Source: CAZKDV01 sp964551645
GTDB lineage: Bacteria > Bacteroidota > Bacteroidia > Bacteroidales > DTU049
Direction of reading: 5' to 3'
Assembly (NCBI GenBank): GCA_964551645.1
Contig: CAZKDV010000009.1
Span: 1-42,512, forward strand
Length of the DNA stretch: 42,512 nucleotides
The notes beneath the pieces are model-generated. The model had not been told where the DNA came from. It ran no database searches and saw nothing but the letters and a program-made list of their open reading frames with translations. Made by a program: the position numbers and the translations under genes. The stretch's first letter is position 1. Each line of letters opens with the position of its first letter. Shown in pieces: positions 25,322-33,956 of the stretch.

Positions 25322-26275
25322 ATGACAGAAAAAATAGTAGAACTAAGTTTGATTGATTTAACGGAATTTTTTGGTGTAAACGAAACTAACTTCACTTTAT
25401 TAAAAAAAATATTTCCAAAAATCAAATTGGTTTTAAGGGGAGATATGTTGAAAATGATAGGAGAGAAAAAAGAAATTGAATATTTTGAGGAAAAGTTTGA
25501 TTTAATGTTCAAACATTATGAAATATTCGGAAAAATTACAGAAGATGATGTTCTTGCCATAGTTGAAAATGGCGAACAAATTCCGACACTTGCAGCTAAT
25601 TCGATTAATCAAGATGTTATTCTATATGGCAGGAGTGGACAAGTCATAAGTGCAATAACAAAAAATCAAAAGAAACTAGTTCAAAGTATTGATAAAAATG
25701 ATATTGTTTTTGCCATAGGACCGGCAGGAACCGGAAAAACATATACAGCAGTAGCATTGGCAGTTAAAGCATTGAAATTAAGACAAGTCAAAAGAATAGT
25801 TTTAACACGCCCAGCAGTTGAAGCAGGTGAAAATCTCGGTTTTTTGCCGGGAGATTTAAAAGATAAATTAGATCCTTATTTACAACCTCTTTATGATGCA
25901 CTTAGAGATATGTTGCCTACTGCCAAACTTCTTTCGTTTATTAATGATGGCACAATTGAAATAGCACCACTTGCTTTTATGAGAGGTAGAACTCTTGATA
26001 ATGCTTTTGTGATATTAGACGAGGCTCAAAATGCAAGCAAATCGCAAATGAAAATGTTTCTTACCCGTATGGGTAAAAATGCAAAATTTATTGTAACGGG
26101 TGATATAACACAAATTGATTTGCCAACGAAACAAATTTCAGGACTTATTCATGCCTCGCATATATTACAAAATATTGAAGGGATTGATTTTGTTAAACTT
26201 GAAGAATGTGATGTCGTCAGGCACAAACTTGTTGTTAATATTTTATCAGCGTATGCCAAAAATGCAGGTGTATAA
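25322..26275 (+). CDS. phoH: PhoH-like ATPase (YbeZ type)
   Basis: This 317-residue cytoplasmic protein has an N-terminal KH-like region (about 1-75), then a P-loop ATPase domain. Walker A is GPAGTGKT (133-140), followed by LTRPAVEAGENLGFLPGDL, a VILDEAQNA Walker B, and VTGDITQIDLP. These are diagnostic of the PhoH/YbeZ family, linked to RNA metabolism and ribosome maturation with YbeY. YbeY is not visible nearby. It stands alone on this strand between divergent dacB and convergent engB. Confidence 0.94.
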   Translation: MTEKIVELSLIDLTEFFGVNETNFTLLKKIFPKIKLVLRGDMLKMIGEKKEIEYFEEKFDLMFKHYEIFGKITEDDVLAIVENGEQIPTLAANSINQDVILYGRSGQVISAITKNQKKLVQSIDKNDIVFAIGPAGTGKTYTAVALAVKALKLRQVKRIVLTRPAVEAGENLGFLPGDLKDKLDPYLQPLYDALRDMLPTAKLLSFINDGTIEIAPLAFMRGRTLDNAFVILDEAQNASKSQMKMFLTRMGKNAKFIVTGDITQIDLPTKQISGLIHASHILQNIEGIDFVKLEECDVVRHKLVVNILSAYAKNAGV

Positions 26276-26293
26276 AAGAAAACTTTAAGCTTG

Positions 26294-26890
26294 TTATAAA
26301 TCTTTCAGTACATTTTCTATAAATAACAGAAGTTCATCTCTTCCACTTTTATTTAAAGAAGAAGTGATAAAAAACGGTGGCATGTATTCAAAATATTTTA
26401 AAATTTCAGATGTGTAAACAGCTTGATTATCAGCTAATTGTTTTTTTGAAAGTTTATCTGTTTTTGTAAATACTATAGCAAAAGGAATTCCAATTTCTCC
26501 AAGATATGTAATAAACTGAATGTCAGAAGCTAAAGGTGCATGTCTTGAATCAATTAAAACAAATGTACATGTTAATGAAGTTCGCTTTTTAAAATATTCA
26601 GAAATCATTACTTGAAACTCTTTTCTTTGCACTTTTGATAGTTTTGCATAGCCATAGCCGGGCATGTCCACAAGTATCCATTGTTCGTTAATATTAAAAA
26701 AATTTAATGTCCGAGTTTTGCCGGGGGTGGAACTTACTTTAGCAAGTAACTTTTTGTTTGTAAGTAAGTTAATTAAAGAAGATTTTCCAACATTTGATCG
26801 TCCAATAAATGCAAATTCAGGTAGTGTTGATTTGGGAAATTGCTTGTTAGAAACAGCACTGATAATAAACTTAGTAGAGTCTATTTTCAT
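26294..26890 (-). CDS. engB: Ribosome-biogenesis GTPase EngB (YihA/YsxC)
   Basis: This 198-residue single-domain GTPase has G1 GRSNVGKSS (30-38), G2 threonines in SSTPGKTRTLNFF, G3 VDMPGYGYAKL, G4 FTKTDKLSK and G5 ITSSLNKSG. Length and motifs match EngB, which acts in large-subunit assembly. Its start overlaps the end of the upstream glsB gene by 4 bp, suggesting co-transcription with the lipid genes. The G5 position reads SSLN rather than the more usual SSxx-KxG, a small variation. Confidence 0.95.
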   Translation of the reverse strand: MKIDSTKFIISAVSNKQFPKSTLPEFAFIGRSNVGKSSLINLLTNKKLLAKVSSTPGKTRTLNFFNINEQWILVDMPGYGYAKLSKVQRKEFQVMISEYFKKRTSLTCTFVLIDSRHAPLASDIQFITYLGEIGIPFAIVFTKTDKLSKKQLADNQAVYTSEILKYFEYMPPFFITSSLNKSGRDELLLFIENVLKDL

Positions 26891-27849
26891 TTTTTCTCAT
26901 TCAAATAAGAAGATATATGTCTGTTTTTCTTTGTTAGATAAATATCTTCAATATTGATTAAAATACCTATTTCTTCAACTTCGCCAAATTCAGGATTTAA
27001 TACAGCTCCAAAGGTTTTCATTGTTGGTGATAAGTTCATGTACGCATTTATAAGTGGTGGAACTTGTTCGTTTCTCATACGAACTTGTTTGAGCAATTTT
27101 TTATAATTATCTTCAAATTTGGCTTCATTAAATATTGCATCAAGTTCTTCAATATTTTTAGTAATTTTCATTGGAGAATGTGGTTGTATAAGTCCCTCAT
27201 TATCAGGAAAAAACTTCATCAAAAAATATAAAATTGTATCTCTTGAAATCTTGTCGAATGATAAATATAAAGTTACTTTTCCAAAAAAGTATTTAATATC
27301 CGGAAAATCAACAATCAAAGCCCCCAAGCCGTCCCAAAGATTATCTAAAGAGAAAATGCCTTTACGACTATCTTTTGAAGGTTGATACTTAGGTTGAACA
27401 AATGAGCGACCAAGTTCAATAGTTTGAGGAAGATACTTGTCAATAAACAGTTGTGAAAATTCAAACATGTGCGTAGTTGCAAGTTGGTAGTTTCCTGCTG
27501 CATCAATAGTTGTGTCTTTTAAACAAATATATCTGTATCCGCCTATTATTTCCCAATCTGTTGGATTCCAAACAATTAACTGTTTATATGGATTTGGCAT
27601 AGTATCAAACACATCTATATCTATTTCTTTGCCTGTTCCGCCACCGGATTCTCTGAATGACAATTCGCGAAGTCGCCCAATTTCTTTCATAACATTAGGA
27701 GAATCATGAGCCGTAATAATATAAATTTCGTTACTCCCAAAATTTGTATTACGAACAAACTTCTCCTTGCTTAGCTCAGCTTTTAATATGTTTTTATCAA
27801 TAGCGTCAATTAATGGTAACATCTTAGTTGGAAGTTTTTGAAAAATCAA
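26887..27849 (-). CDS. glsB: Glycine-lipid N-acyltransferase GlsB-like (GNAT fold, OlsB relative)
   Basis: This 320-residue protein shows the OlsB/hemolysin-type acyltransferase pattern: IGRLRELSFRESGGGTGKE, DVFDTMPNPYKQLIVWN, IGGYRYI, TIELGRSFVQPKYQ and LWDGLGALI. In Bacteroides the homologue GlsB N-acylates glycine with a 3-hydroxy fatty acid, and GlsA then adds a second chain to give glycine lipid. The adjacent overlapping plsC-type gene is the expected GlsA, which strengthens the call. Ornithine-lipid synthesis is an alternative because OlsB uses the same fold; the substrate cannot be read from sequence. Confidence 0.78.
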   Translation of the reverse strand: MIFQKLPTKMLPLIDAIDKNILKAELSKEKFVRNTNFGSNEIYIITAHDSPNVMKEIGRLRELSFRESGGGTGKEIDIDVFDTMPNPYKQLIVWNPTDWEIIGGYRYICLKDTTIDAAGNYQLATTHMFEFSQLFIDKYLPQTIELGRSFVQPKYQPSKDSRKGIFSLDNLWDGLGALIVDFPDIKYFFGKVTLYLSFDKISRDTILYFLMKFFPDNEGLIQPHSPMKITKNIEELDAIFNEAKFEDNYKKLLKQVRMRNEQVPPLINAYMNLSPTMKTFGAVLNPEFGEVEEIGILINIEDIYLTKKNRHISSYLNEKK

Positions 27850-28720
27850 TTATTTTTGGAGTTACAGAAGAAAAGTCTTGCATAGACAATTGATAAACAA
27901 TTGCTTTTATATCTTTGGCGATTTCATCATCTTTTTTTTGTCCTTTTAAATTATGAACAACAATTGGACTGCCAAAATAAATATCTATGTGTTTATTTCT
28001 CTGTTTATACATTTCATTTACTAAAAAAAACATTTCAATATTTGCTTTAATACCTAATCGTTTTCTTAAGTTTGCTAAATTATAGAAAAAATTTGAATTG
28101 AACCCATTAATGAATGTTGGAATAATATTGCGTTTGTGTTGACGAGCTTTTGTAACAAATGTTTTTTTCCAATCTAAATCAATAATTTTTCCTTTTATCT
28201 TACGAGAAACAAGTCCTGCCGGAAAATACAATACCGTTTTTTTAGAAGCAAAAACATCATCAAGTAATTTTAATGATTCTTTGGGGTTTCGTCCAAGTTT
28301 GTTAATAGGGATAAATATGTCTTCAAGTAGTTTCAAATTCATTAATATATCATTAACAGGAAAAACAATCTCAGGTTTTTCTTGACCAACTGCCAACATT
28401 AAAGCTAATCCATCAAGTCCTCCAAGAGGATGATTTGAAGCGACAACAATTTTATCTTGATTTGCCAAATTTTCCAATCCATAAAAACGCAAACGAACAT
28501 TGAAATGTTTAAGAATATTATAAACAGCTTGAATCCCACAAACATTTTGTTGTTCAATAAGAAGCGAATTTATTTCTTCTTCGTGCAAAATTTTTTTGAT
28601 GTAAGAAATAACAAATGAAGGCAAATACTTTAATAACTTCGGGTTTTTGCTTAATATAACCTTTTTTACATCAATTAATTTATTTCCTCCTGATGCGTTT
28701 TGCATATCTTCCTGATTCAT
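27824..28720 (-). CDS. glsA: Glycine-lipid O-acyltransferase GlsA-like (PlsC family)
   Basis: This protein of about 298 residues has an N-terminal hydrophobic segment and a PlsC-like acyltransferase domain with ASNHPLGGLDG. The catalytic His and Asp (H97, D103) are spaced H-x5-D rather than the common H-x4-D, as in other members of this subfamily. FIPINKLGRNPKES and FPAGLVSRK follow. It overlaps glsB by 26 bp. An in-frame ATG at 28750 is possible, but it follows directly on a TAACTTTG promoter-like box, so ATG 28720 is preferred. Inferred role: it completes glycine lipids in the inner membrane. Confidence 0.76.
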   Translation of the reverse strand: MNQEDMQNASGGNKLIDVKKVILSKNPKLLKYLPSFVISYIKKILHEEEINSLLIEQQNVCGIQAVYNILKHFNVRLRFYGLENLANQDKIVVASNHPLGGLDGLALMLAVGQEKPEIVFPVNDILMNLKLLEDIFIPINKLGRNPKESLKLLDDVFASKKTVLYFPAGLVSRKIKGKIIDLDWKKTFVTKARQHKRNIIPTFINGFNSNFFYNLANLRKRLGIKANIEMFFLVNEMYKQRNKHIDIYFGSPIVVHNLKGQKKDDEIAKDIKAIVYQLSMQDFSSVTPKIIDFSKTSN

Positions 28721-28768
28721 TGTCGCTTTCTTTATTTTAAAACATTGCAAAGTTAAATATTCTTTTTC

Positions 28769-29682
28769 CTAATTATATAAATCTTGAATCTTTCTACTTA
28801 AAATTTGTGCATGTTTATATCTTGATTCTTGTGTTATGCCTGCGATATGTGGAGTTATTATAACTTTGTTCGAAGATAGTAAATAATTCATCACCTCATT
28901 ATTTTCTTTTTTTAACATATTAAAATTATAATCTTCATATTCAACAACATCAAGTCCGGCTGCAGTTATTTTGCCACATTTCATTGCTTCTACTAAATGT
29001 GCAGTATTCACAATTTTTCCTCTACTTGTATTTATTAAAACGATGTTTTTATGAAACTGCTTAAAAAAAGTACTATTTCCATAATTGATTGTTTCTTGAG
29101 TTAAAGGCAGATGAAAACTTACAATGTCAGCATATTTATATATATCTTCTAAACTTGATTCTTTTACGATTTTATTAGTGAAATTTGATTTATATTTATC
29201 ATGAGCTAAGATTTGTACATCTATGCCTGATAANNNNNNNNNNTAATCCCTATGGTTTTTTCTCCTAATTCATAACCTCTATTTGACTCTCTATCCCATT
29301 TTCCATTTTTACACTCAAGCCACGATTTTCCGATATTTTTTAATAAACAAATTGTTAAAGCAAGAGCATGTTCACCGACAGCATCGCTATTGCCTTCGGG
29401 TGAATGAATTATAGCAATATTTTTTTTATGTGCATAATCGTAATCAATATTTTCAATTCCTGAACCAGCTCGAGCGATAAAACGCAAATTTGATGCAGAA
29501 TCAATTATGCTTTTAGTGATTTTTGTATTTCTTACAATTATGCCATCATAATCAACTTTTTGAAGCATTGAAATTATTTTTGCTTCATCAAAAGTTTGAA
29601 TAATATCAGTTGAAAAACCAATAGTATTTAACATTTGAGGGAAATTTTCATGCACTATATCTAATAGTAGTAATTTACGCAT
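28769..29682 (-). CDS. D-2-hydroxyacid dehydrogenase (SerA-like), interrupted by an assembly gap
   Basis: Two pieces flank the N-run and together cover one protein of about 315 residues. The N-terminal part has RAGSGIENIDYDYA and NSDAVGEHALAL and ends KTIGI. The C-terminal part continues SGIDVQILAHDKY, ADIVSFHLPLT, INTSRGKIVNT (catalytic Arg), a GLDVVEYED segment (catalytic Glu) and ITPHIAGIT (catalytic His). The missing piece is the GxGxxG dinucleotide loop. The frames on the two sides are incompatible with exactly ten bases, so the real gap must differ in length. The family oxidises D-2-hydroxyacids such as 3-phosphoglycerate with NAD+. It is not a pseudogene on this evidence. Confidence 0.85.
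29234..29243. other. Run of ten N (assembly gap)
   Basis: The gap falls exactly over the Rossmann glycine loop of the hydroxyacid dehydrogenase. Restoring the frame needs a gap length of 2 modulo 3, and the family usually has about 12 residues there, so roughly 35 bp are probably missing. Confidence 0.95.
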
Positions 29683-29715
29683 ATTTTTTTTACAAAAATA
29701 ATTTATTAATTGAAA

Positions 29716-29746
29716 TTGTTATATCTAAAAAATACACTTAATTTTG
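29716..29746 (+). promoter_or_regulatory. Predicted Bacteroidota promoter for the TonB receptor operon
   Basis: TTG at 29716-29718 and TAATTTTG at 29739-29746 are separated by 20 bp. The box lies 16 bp before the receptor start codon. Confidence 0.5.
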
Positions 29747-29762
29747 ACATCAAATTTTTTAT

Positions 29763-32465
29763 ATGAAAAGATTTATTTATTTATCTATTTGCATATCGTT
29801 TTTTGTTGTTATAAATCAATGTGTTTTTGGACAAACAGTTGATATTAAGGGGATAATTATTGATGACAAAACAGAAAGCCCTATTGATGGAGCAGTAATT
29901 CGGATTAATAATTTTTCACAAACTTCTCAGCTTGATGGGACTTTTATTTTTCTCAAAGTTCCTTTTGGCACTTATGAGCTTATTGTCGAAAAGGAAGATT
30001 ATTTGTCTTTAAACTTGAAGATTTTTGTTGATAATACTGATTTTACACTTGAACCTATCAAACTTCAATCTATTTATGATAATTTACTTGCAAATATGAG
30101 TGAAACTACTGTTTTGCTATCTCACCTTGATGATGATAGCGGAAGTCAAAATATTTCTGCATTATTAACAACTCGTCAAGATGATTTTATTTCACTTGTG
30201 GGATATAATTTGAGTTTTGCTAGATTTCAATTTCGTGGTTATAGCTCAGAGTATCAAGATGTCTTCATTAATGGCATTCGTATGAATCAAGCTCTGACTA
30301 ATCGTCCAGTATGGTCAGAGTGGGGAGGACTTAATGATGCTACTCGTAATCAAGAGGCTGTTCAAGGGATAGGTCCTACACAATTTGCTTATGGAAATAT
30401 TGCAGGCACAAGTAATATTAATACTCGTCCGAGTGTAATTCCTAAACAACAGAAGTTATCTTATGCTTTATCAAATCGCAGTTATGACAATCGTGTAATG
30501 TACACATATTCGTCAGGGCTTTTGTCAAATAATTGGGCTTTTGCAGCTAATGTTTCAAAAAGGTGGTCGCAAGAAGGTTATGTCGAAGGAACACAATATG
30601 ATGCGTGGTCTGCTTTTATTTCTGTCGAAAAGCGTTTTAATAGACAGCACAGTCTTGTAATTTCTGCTTTTGCTTCTCCTTATACTAGAGCAATGCAAGC
30701 ACCATCAACTCAAGAAGTTTATGATTTGATGGATAATAATTTTTACAATCCAAACTGGGGTTGGCAAATGGGAGAAAAAAGGAATGCAAAAGTTAGAACA
30801 ATGATGAATCCAACTTTAATAATAAATCACTATTGGAATTTGTCAGATAAGATTCGTTTAAATAATGCAATAGGCTATGTTTATAATAGTATAGGAACAA
30901 CATCTTTAAATTGGTATGATGCACCAGACCCAAGACCAGATTATTATCGCTATTTGCCAAGTTATCAAACAAATGAAGCTATTAAAGAACTTGTTATAGA
31001 AGCATGGCAGAACGATCAAAGTAAAAGTCAAATAGACTGGGATCGTTTATATCAAGTTAATTATTTACAAAATCTTGAAAATAAGCAAGCTAAGTATATG
31101 ATTGAAAATAGGAAAACAGTTTCAAGTACGCTAACAATCAATCCAAACATTCAATATAATATAAACTCAAATATTGTATATAATGGCGGAATTGAATTTC
31201 AAGCATACCGAGGTAAGCAGTTTAAAATTATAGATGACTTGCTTGGTGGAGAATTTTGGATAGATATTGACCAATTTGCCGAAAGAGATTTTGCAGGCGA
31301 TACTGTAGTTTTGATTAATGATTTACAAAATCCAAATAAAGAGCTAAAAGAAGGAGACAAATTTGGATATAACTATTCTTTGAATAAAAATATGCTAAAT
31401 CATTGGAGTATGTTGAATATTTATATTAATAAATTTGACTTTTTTGCTGGTTTTAATATTGGTTTTATGCAATATTGGAGAGATGGAAAAATGCAAAATG
31501 GTAGATATCCTGATAATTCTTTGGGCAAAAGTGATGTAACAACATACAATAATATGTCTGTAAAGGGAGGAACAACATATAAATTAACAGGTAAAGATTT
31601 TTTCCGTGCTCAATTTGCATATTTGTCTCAAGCACCTGCTTTGTCTAATGTCTTTTCAGCTTCGACTATTTCAAATAAGTATATTCCTATTATAAATAAT
31701 GAAAAAATAACAAGCGCTGATTTAGCATATATTCATTCAGGACAAGCAGTTTCATGGAAACTTTCAGTATATCATACTATTTTTACTGCCCAAACAAGTT
31801 CAGCATTTTTCTACCACGATGATTTAAGGACTTTTGTAAATTTGATACAAACAGGTGTTGATAAAGTTAATCAAGGAATTGAAGCAGGTGTGAGTACACG
31901 CTTGACAAATAGTTTAAAGTGGGTTGGATATGCAAATTTGGGAAATTATATATATACATCTCGACCAAATGCTTTTATTTCTTATGTAAATGGCTCAAAA
32001 CCGGATACTACAAGAGTAATTTATTCAAAATACTTTTTTGATGCAACTCCACAAATTGGTGCAACAACAGGATTAAAATATAATAGCAGTAAGTATTGGT
32101 TTTGTAATGTTTATTTCAACTATATTGATAAGAATTATCTTTCTTTTAACCCCGAACGAAGAACCGAAAGAGCTATTGAAAACCTTGGTCCAGACGATCC
32201 TTTAATTAAAGAAATTACCGAACAATACAAGTTTAAACCGGCATATACAGTTGACATTAGCTTTGGAAAATCATGGAAAATAAAAAAACAGTTTTTAATG
32301 CTGCATTTAAGTATTAATAATGTACTTAATGACAAGACTATGCTCACAGGCGGTTTTGAGCAAATGCGATTTGATGTTGAAAATAAACAAATTGATAAAT
32401 TCCCTCCAAAGTATTTCTATGCTTACGGAAGAAATTATTTTATTATGTTATCGTATAAATTCTAA
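29763..32465 (+). CDS. TonB-dependent outer-membrane receptor with N-terminal carboxypeptidase-like domain
   Basis: This 900-residue protein has a signal peptide (about 1-23, ending VFGQT) and a carboxypeptidase-regulatory-like domain (IKGIIIDDKTESPIDGAVI ... KEDYLSL). A plug domain with RFQFRGYSSEYQDVFING and GNIAGTSNIN follows, then a long beta-barrel rich in aromatic residues. It ends YGRNYFIMLSYKF, with the terminal Phe expected for BAM-inserted barrels. It probably imports a substrate that is too large or too rare for porins. The lipoprotein 20 bp downstream is the likely partner, although it is not a SusD homologue, so the substrate is unknown. Confidence 0.9.
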   Translation: MKRFIYLSICISFFVVINQCVFGQTVDIKGIIIDDKTESPIDGAVIRINNFSQTSQLDGTFIFLKVPFGTYELIVEKEDYLSLNLKIFVDNTDFTLEPIKLQSIYDNLLANMSETTVLLSHLDDDSGSQNISALLTTRQDDFISLVGYNLSFARFQFRGYSSEYQDVFINGIRMNQALTNRPVWSEWGGLNDATRNQEAVQGIGPTQFAYGNIAGTSNINTRPSVIPKQQKLSYALSNRSYDNRVMYTYSSGLLSNNWAFAANVSKRWSQEGYVEGTQYDAWSAFISVEKRFNRQHSLVISAFASPYTRAMQAPSTQEVYDLMDNNFYNPNWGWQMGEKRNAKVRTMMNPTLIINHYWNLSDKIRLNNAIGYVYNSIGTTSLNWYDAPDPRPDYYRYLPSYQTNEAIKELVIEAWQNDQSKSQIDWDRLYQVNYLQNLENKQAKYMIENRKTVSSTLTINPNIQYNINSNIVYNGGIEFQAYRGKQFKIIDDLLGGEFWIDIDQFAERDFAGDTVVLINDLQNPNKELKEGDKFGYNYSLNKNMLNHWSMLNIYINKFDFFAGFNIGFMQYWRDGKMQNGRYPDNSLGKSDVTTYNNMSVKGGTTYKLTGKDFFRAQFAYLSQAPALSNVFSASTISNKYIPIINNEKITSADLAYIHSGQAVSWKLSVYHTIFTAQTSSAFFYHDDLRTFVNLIQTGVDKVNQGIEAGVSTRLTNSLKWVGYANLGNYIYTSRPNAFISYVNGSKPDTTRVIYSKYFFDATPQIGATTGLKYNSSKYWFCNVYFNYIDKNYLSFNPERRTERAIENLGPDDPLIKEITEQYKFKPAYTVDISFGKSWKIKKQFLMLHLSINNVLNDKTMLTGGFEQMRFDVENKQIDKFPPKYFYAYGRNYFIMLSYKF

Positions 32466-32485
32466 AAACAATAAATAACTAAAGT

Positions 32486-33760
32486 ATGAAAAAAAACATA
32501 TTTAAAATTTTGATATTTGTATCAATTATATTGACTGTATCATGTATAAAAGAAGATTTTGATACTCCACCTATAAAAATTCCAAAAGTGGATTTTACTT
32601 CTAACACAACTATTGCAGAACTTAAATCACTTTACAATAATGATTTAGATTCAATAACAGAAGATATTATCATTCAGGGAATTATTATTGCTAACGATGA
32701 ATCAGGCAATCTTTATAAAACACTTTTTATAAAAGATAATAGCGGTGGTATTGAAATAAAAATTGATAAAACAGGATTATATAATGAGTTCAAACTCGGA
32801 CAAAGAGTATTTATTAAATGTCAGGGCATGTATATGGGCAAATATGGAAAAATGCAACAATTAGGTTATGTATTCAATAATGCAATCGGAAGGCTGCCTG
32901 ATGTTTTAGTTAGCAAGCATTTATACAAAGATAGTTTGCCCGGACCAATTCCTAAACCACAATTAATTTCAATACCTGAAATTACATCTGCAAATCTTGG
33001 CACTCTCATTAGGTTAGACGATATTTATTTTGACACACCGGGCTTGCCTTTTGCCGAGCAACAAACCACTACAAATCGAATATTGAAAGATGCTGCCGAT
33101 AATTCAATAATATTAAGAACAAGCAATTATGCTGATTTTGCTACAGAAGTTTTGCCTGAAGGAATAGGTAGCGTTGTCGGAATTATTTCTGTTTTTAATA
33201 ATGATTTGCAACTTTACATTAGAGATTTGGACGATTTGATAGGTTTTGAAGAAAATGCAGATATGCCTCAAATTATTTTTACAGATAATTTTGATACTTC
33301 ACCATCTTCAAATTGGAATATAGTTAGCGTAGCGAGTAACAAAAATTGGACATATAATTCAACTGAAAAGTGTATGGAAATCAATGGTTATTCAGCTGAT
33401 GTAGCAAGTGAAGATTGGTTTGTTACTAAACAAATAAGTTTAGTTAATTTAAGCGAAGCAAGTTTGCAGTTTAGAAGTTGGACAAAATATACAGATGTTG
33501 GTTTTCAATTTCCAATGAAAGTTTTTATTTCTATTGACTATGAAAATGATGGCAATCCCAATTCCGCAACTTGGCACGAGTTGCCGGCAATTTTACCGAT
33601 CGCTCATTCAGCAACATGGACATCTAGTGGAATTATAAATTTGGATAACTACATAGGAAAATCTGTTTACATCGCATTCAAATATGTATCTTCAGGCGCT
33701 ACTTCCAGCACAGCTTCTAATTGGAAAATTGATGATGTTCAAATAAAAGGGAAAAATTAA
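32486..33760 (+). CDS. DUF5689 and choice-of-anchor-J lipoprotein
   Basis: This 424-residue lipoprotein has lipobox ILTVSC-IKED (Cys20). The N-terminal half (about 36-255) fits DUF5689, an OB-fold-like region seen next to TonB receptors: TIAELKSLYNND, IIQGIIIANDESGN, LFIKDNSGGIEIKI. The C-terminal half (about 265-420) fits a choice-of-anchor J / MAM-like jelly roll: FTDNFDTSPSSNWN, SEDWFVTKQISL, NWKIDDVQIKGK. It is probably on the cell surface and works with the receptor upstream. No catalytic motif is evident. A CTTACAA/TTGTAAG inverted repeat lies just after the stop (33762-33787). Confidence 0.82.
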   Translation: MKKNIFKILIFVSIILTVSCIKEDFDTPPIKIPKVDFTSNTTIAELKSLYNNDLDSITEDIIIQGIIIANDESGNLYKTLFIKDNSGGIEIKIDKTGLYNEFKLGQRVFIKCQGMYMGKYGKMQQLGYVFNNAIGRLPDVLVSKHLYKDSLPGPIPKPQLISIPEITSANLGTLIRLDDIYFDTPGLPFAEQQTTTNRILKDAADNSIILRTSNYADFATEVLPEGIGSVVGIISVFNNDLQLYIRDLDDLIGFEENADMPQIIFTDNFDTSPSSNWNIVSVASNKNWTYNSTEKCMEINGYSADVASEDWFVTKQISLVNLSEASLQFRSWTKYTDVGFQFPMKVFISIDYENDGNPNSATWHELPAILPIAHSATWTSSGIINLDNYIGKSVYIAFKYVSSGATSSTASNWKIDDVQIKGKN

Positions 33761-33956
33761 TCTTACAAATAATTGCTGTATTGTAAGTGTTGTGCATTTT
33801 TAGCTATCTTAATTATGTTTTTTTTAAGATAAATAATTATTTTATTTATACTAAATGCACTTTTTTATCAAAAAGATATTACATTAGTTCTTAAAATATT
33901 GTTAATTTTGCATAAAATTTTTATATTCTAAATAGAGTAATATATCTTTTATATAC
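33761..33956. other. Intergenic region before the polysaccharide operon
   Basis: It holds a weak 7-bp stem with a 12-nt loop at 33762-33787 that could be the end of the receptor transcript. A TAATTTTG -7 box at 33903-33910 is 46 bp before the next start. No convincing -33 box or gene was seen. Confidence 0.4.

Noticed and set aside
28769..29682. A frameshifted or split hydroxyacid dehydrogenase pseudogene
   Set aside because: The break coincides exactly with the run of N; both sides are intact and carry all catalytic residues outside the gap.
33762..33787. Strong terminator after the DUF5689 gene
   Set aside because: The stem is only 7 bp, has a 12-nt loop and no T-run, so it is mentioned only as a weak possibility.
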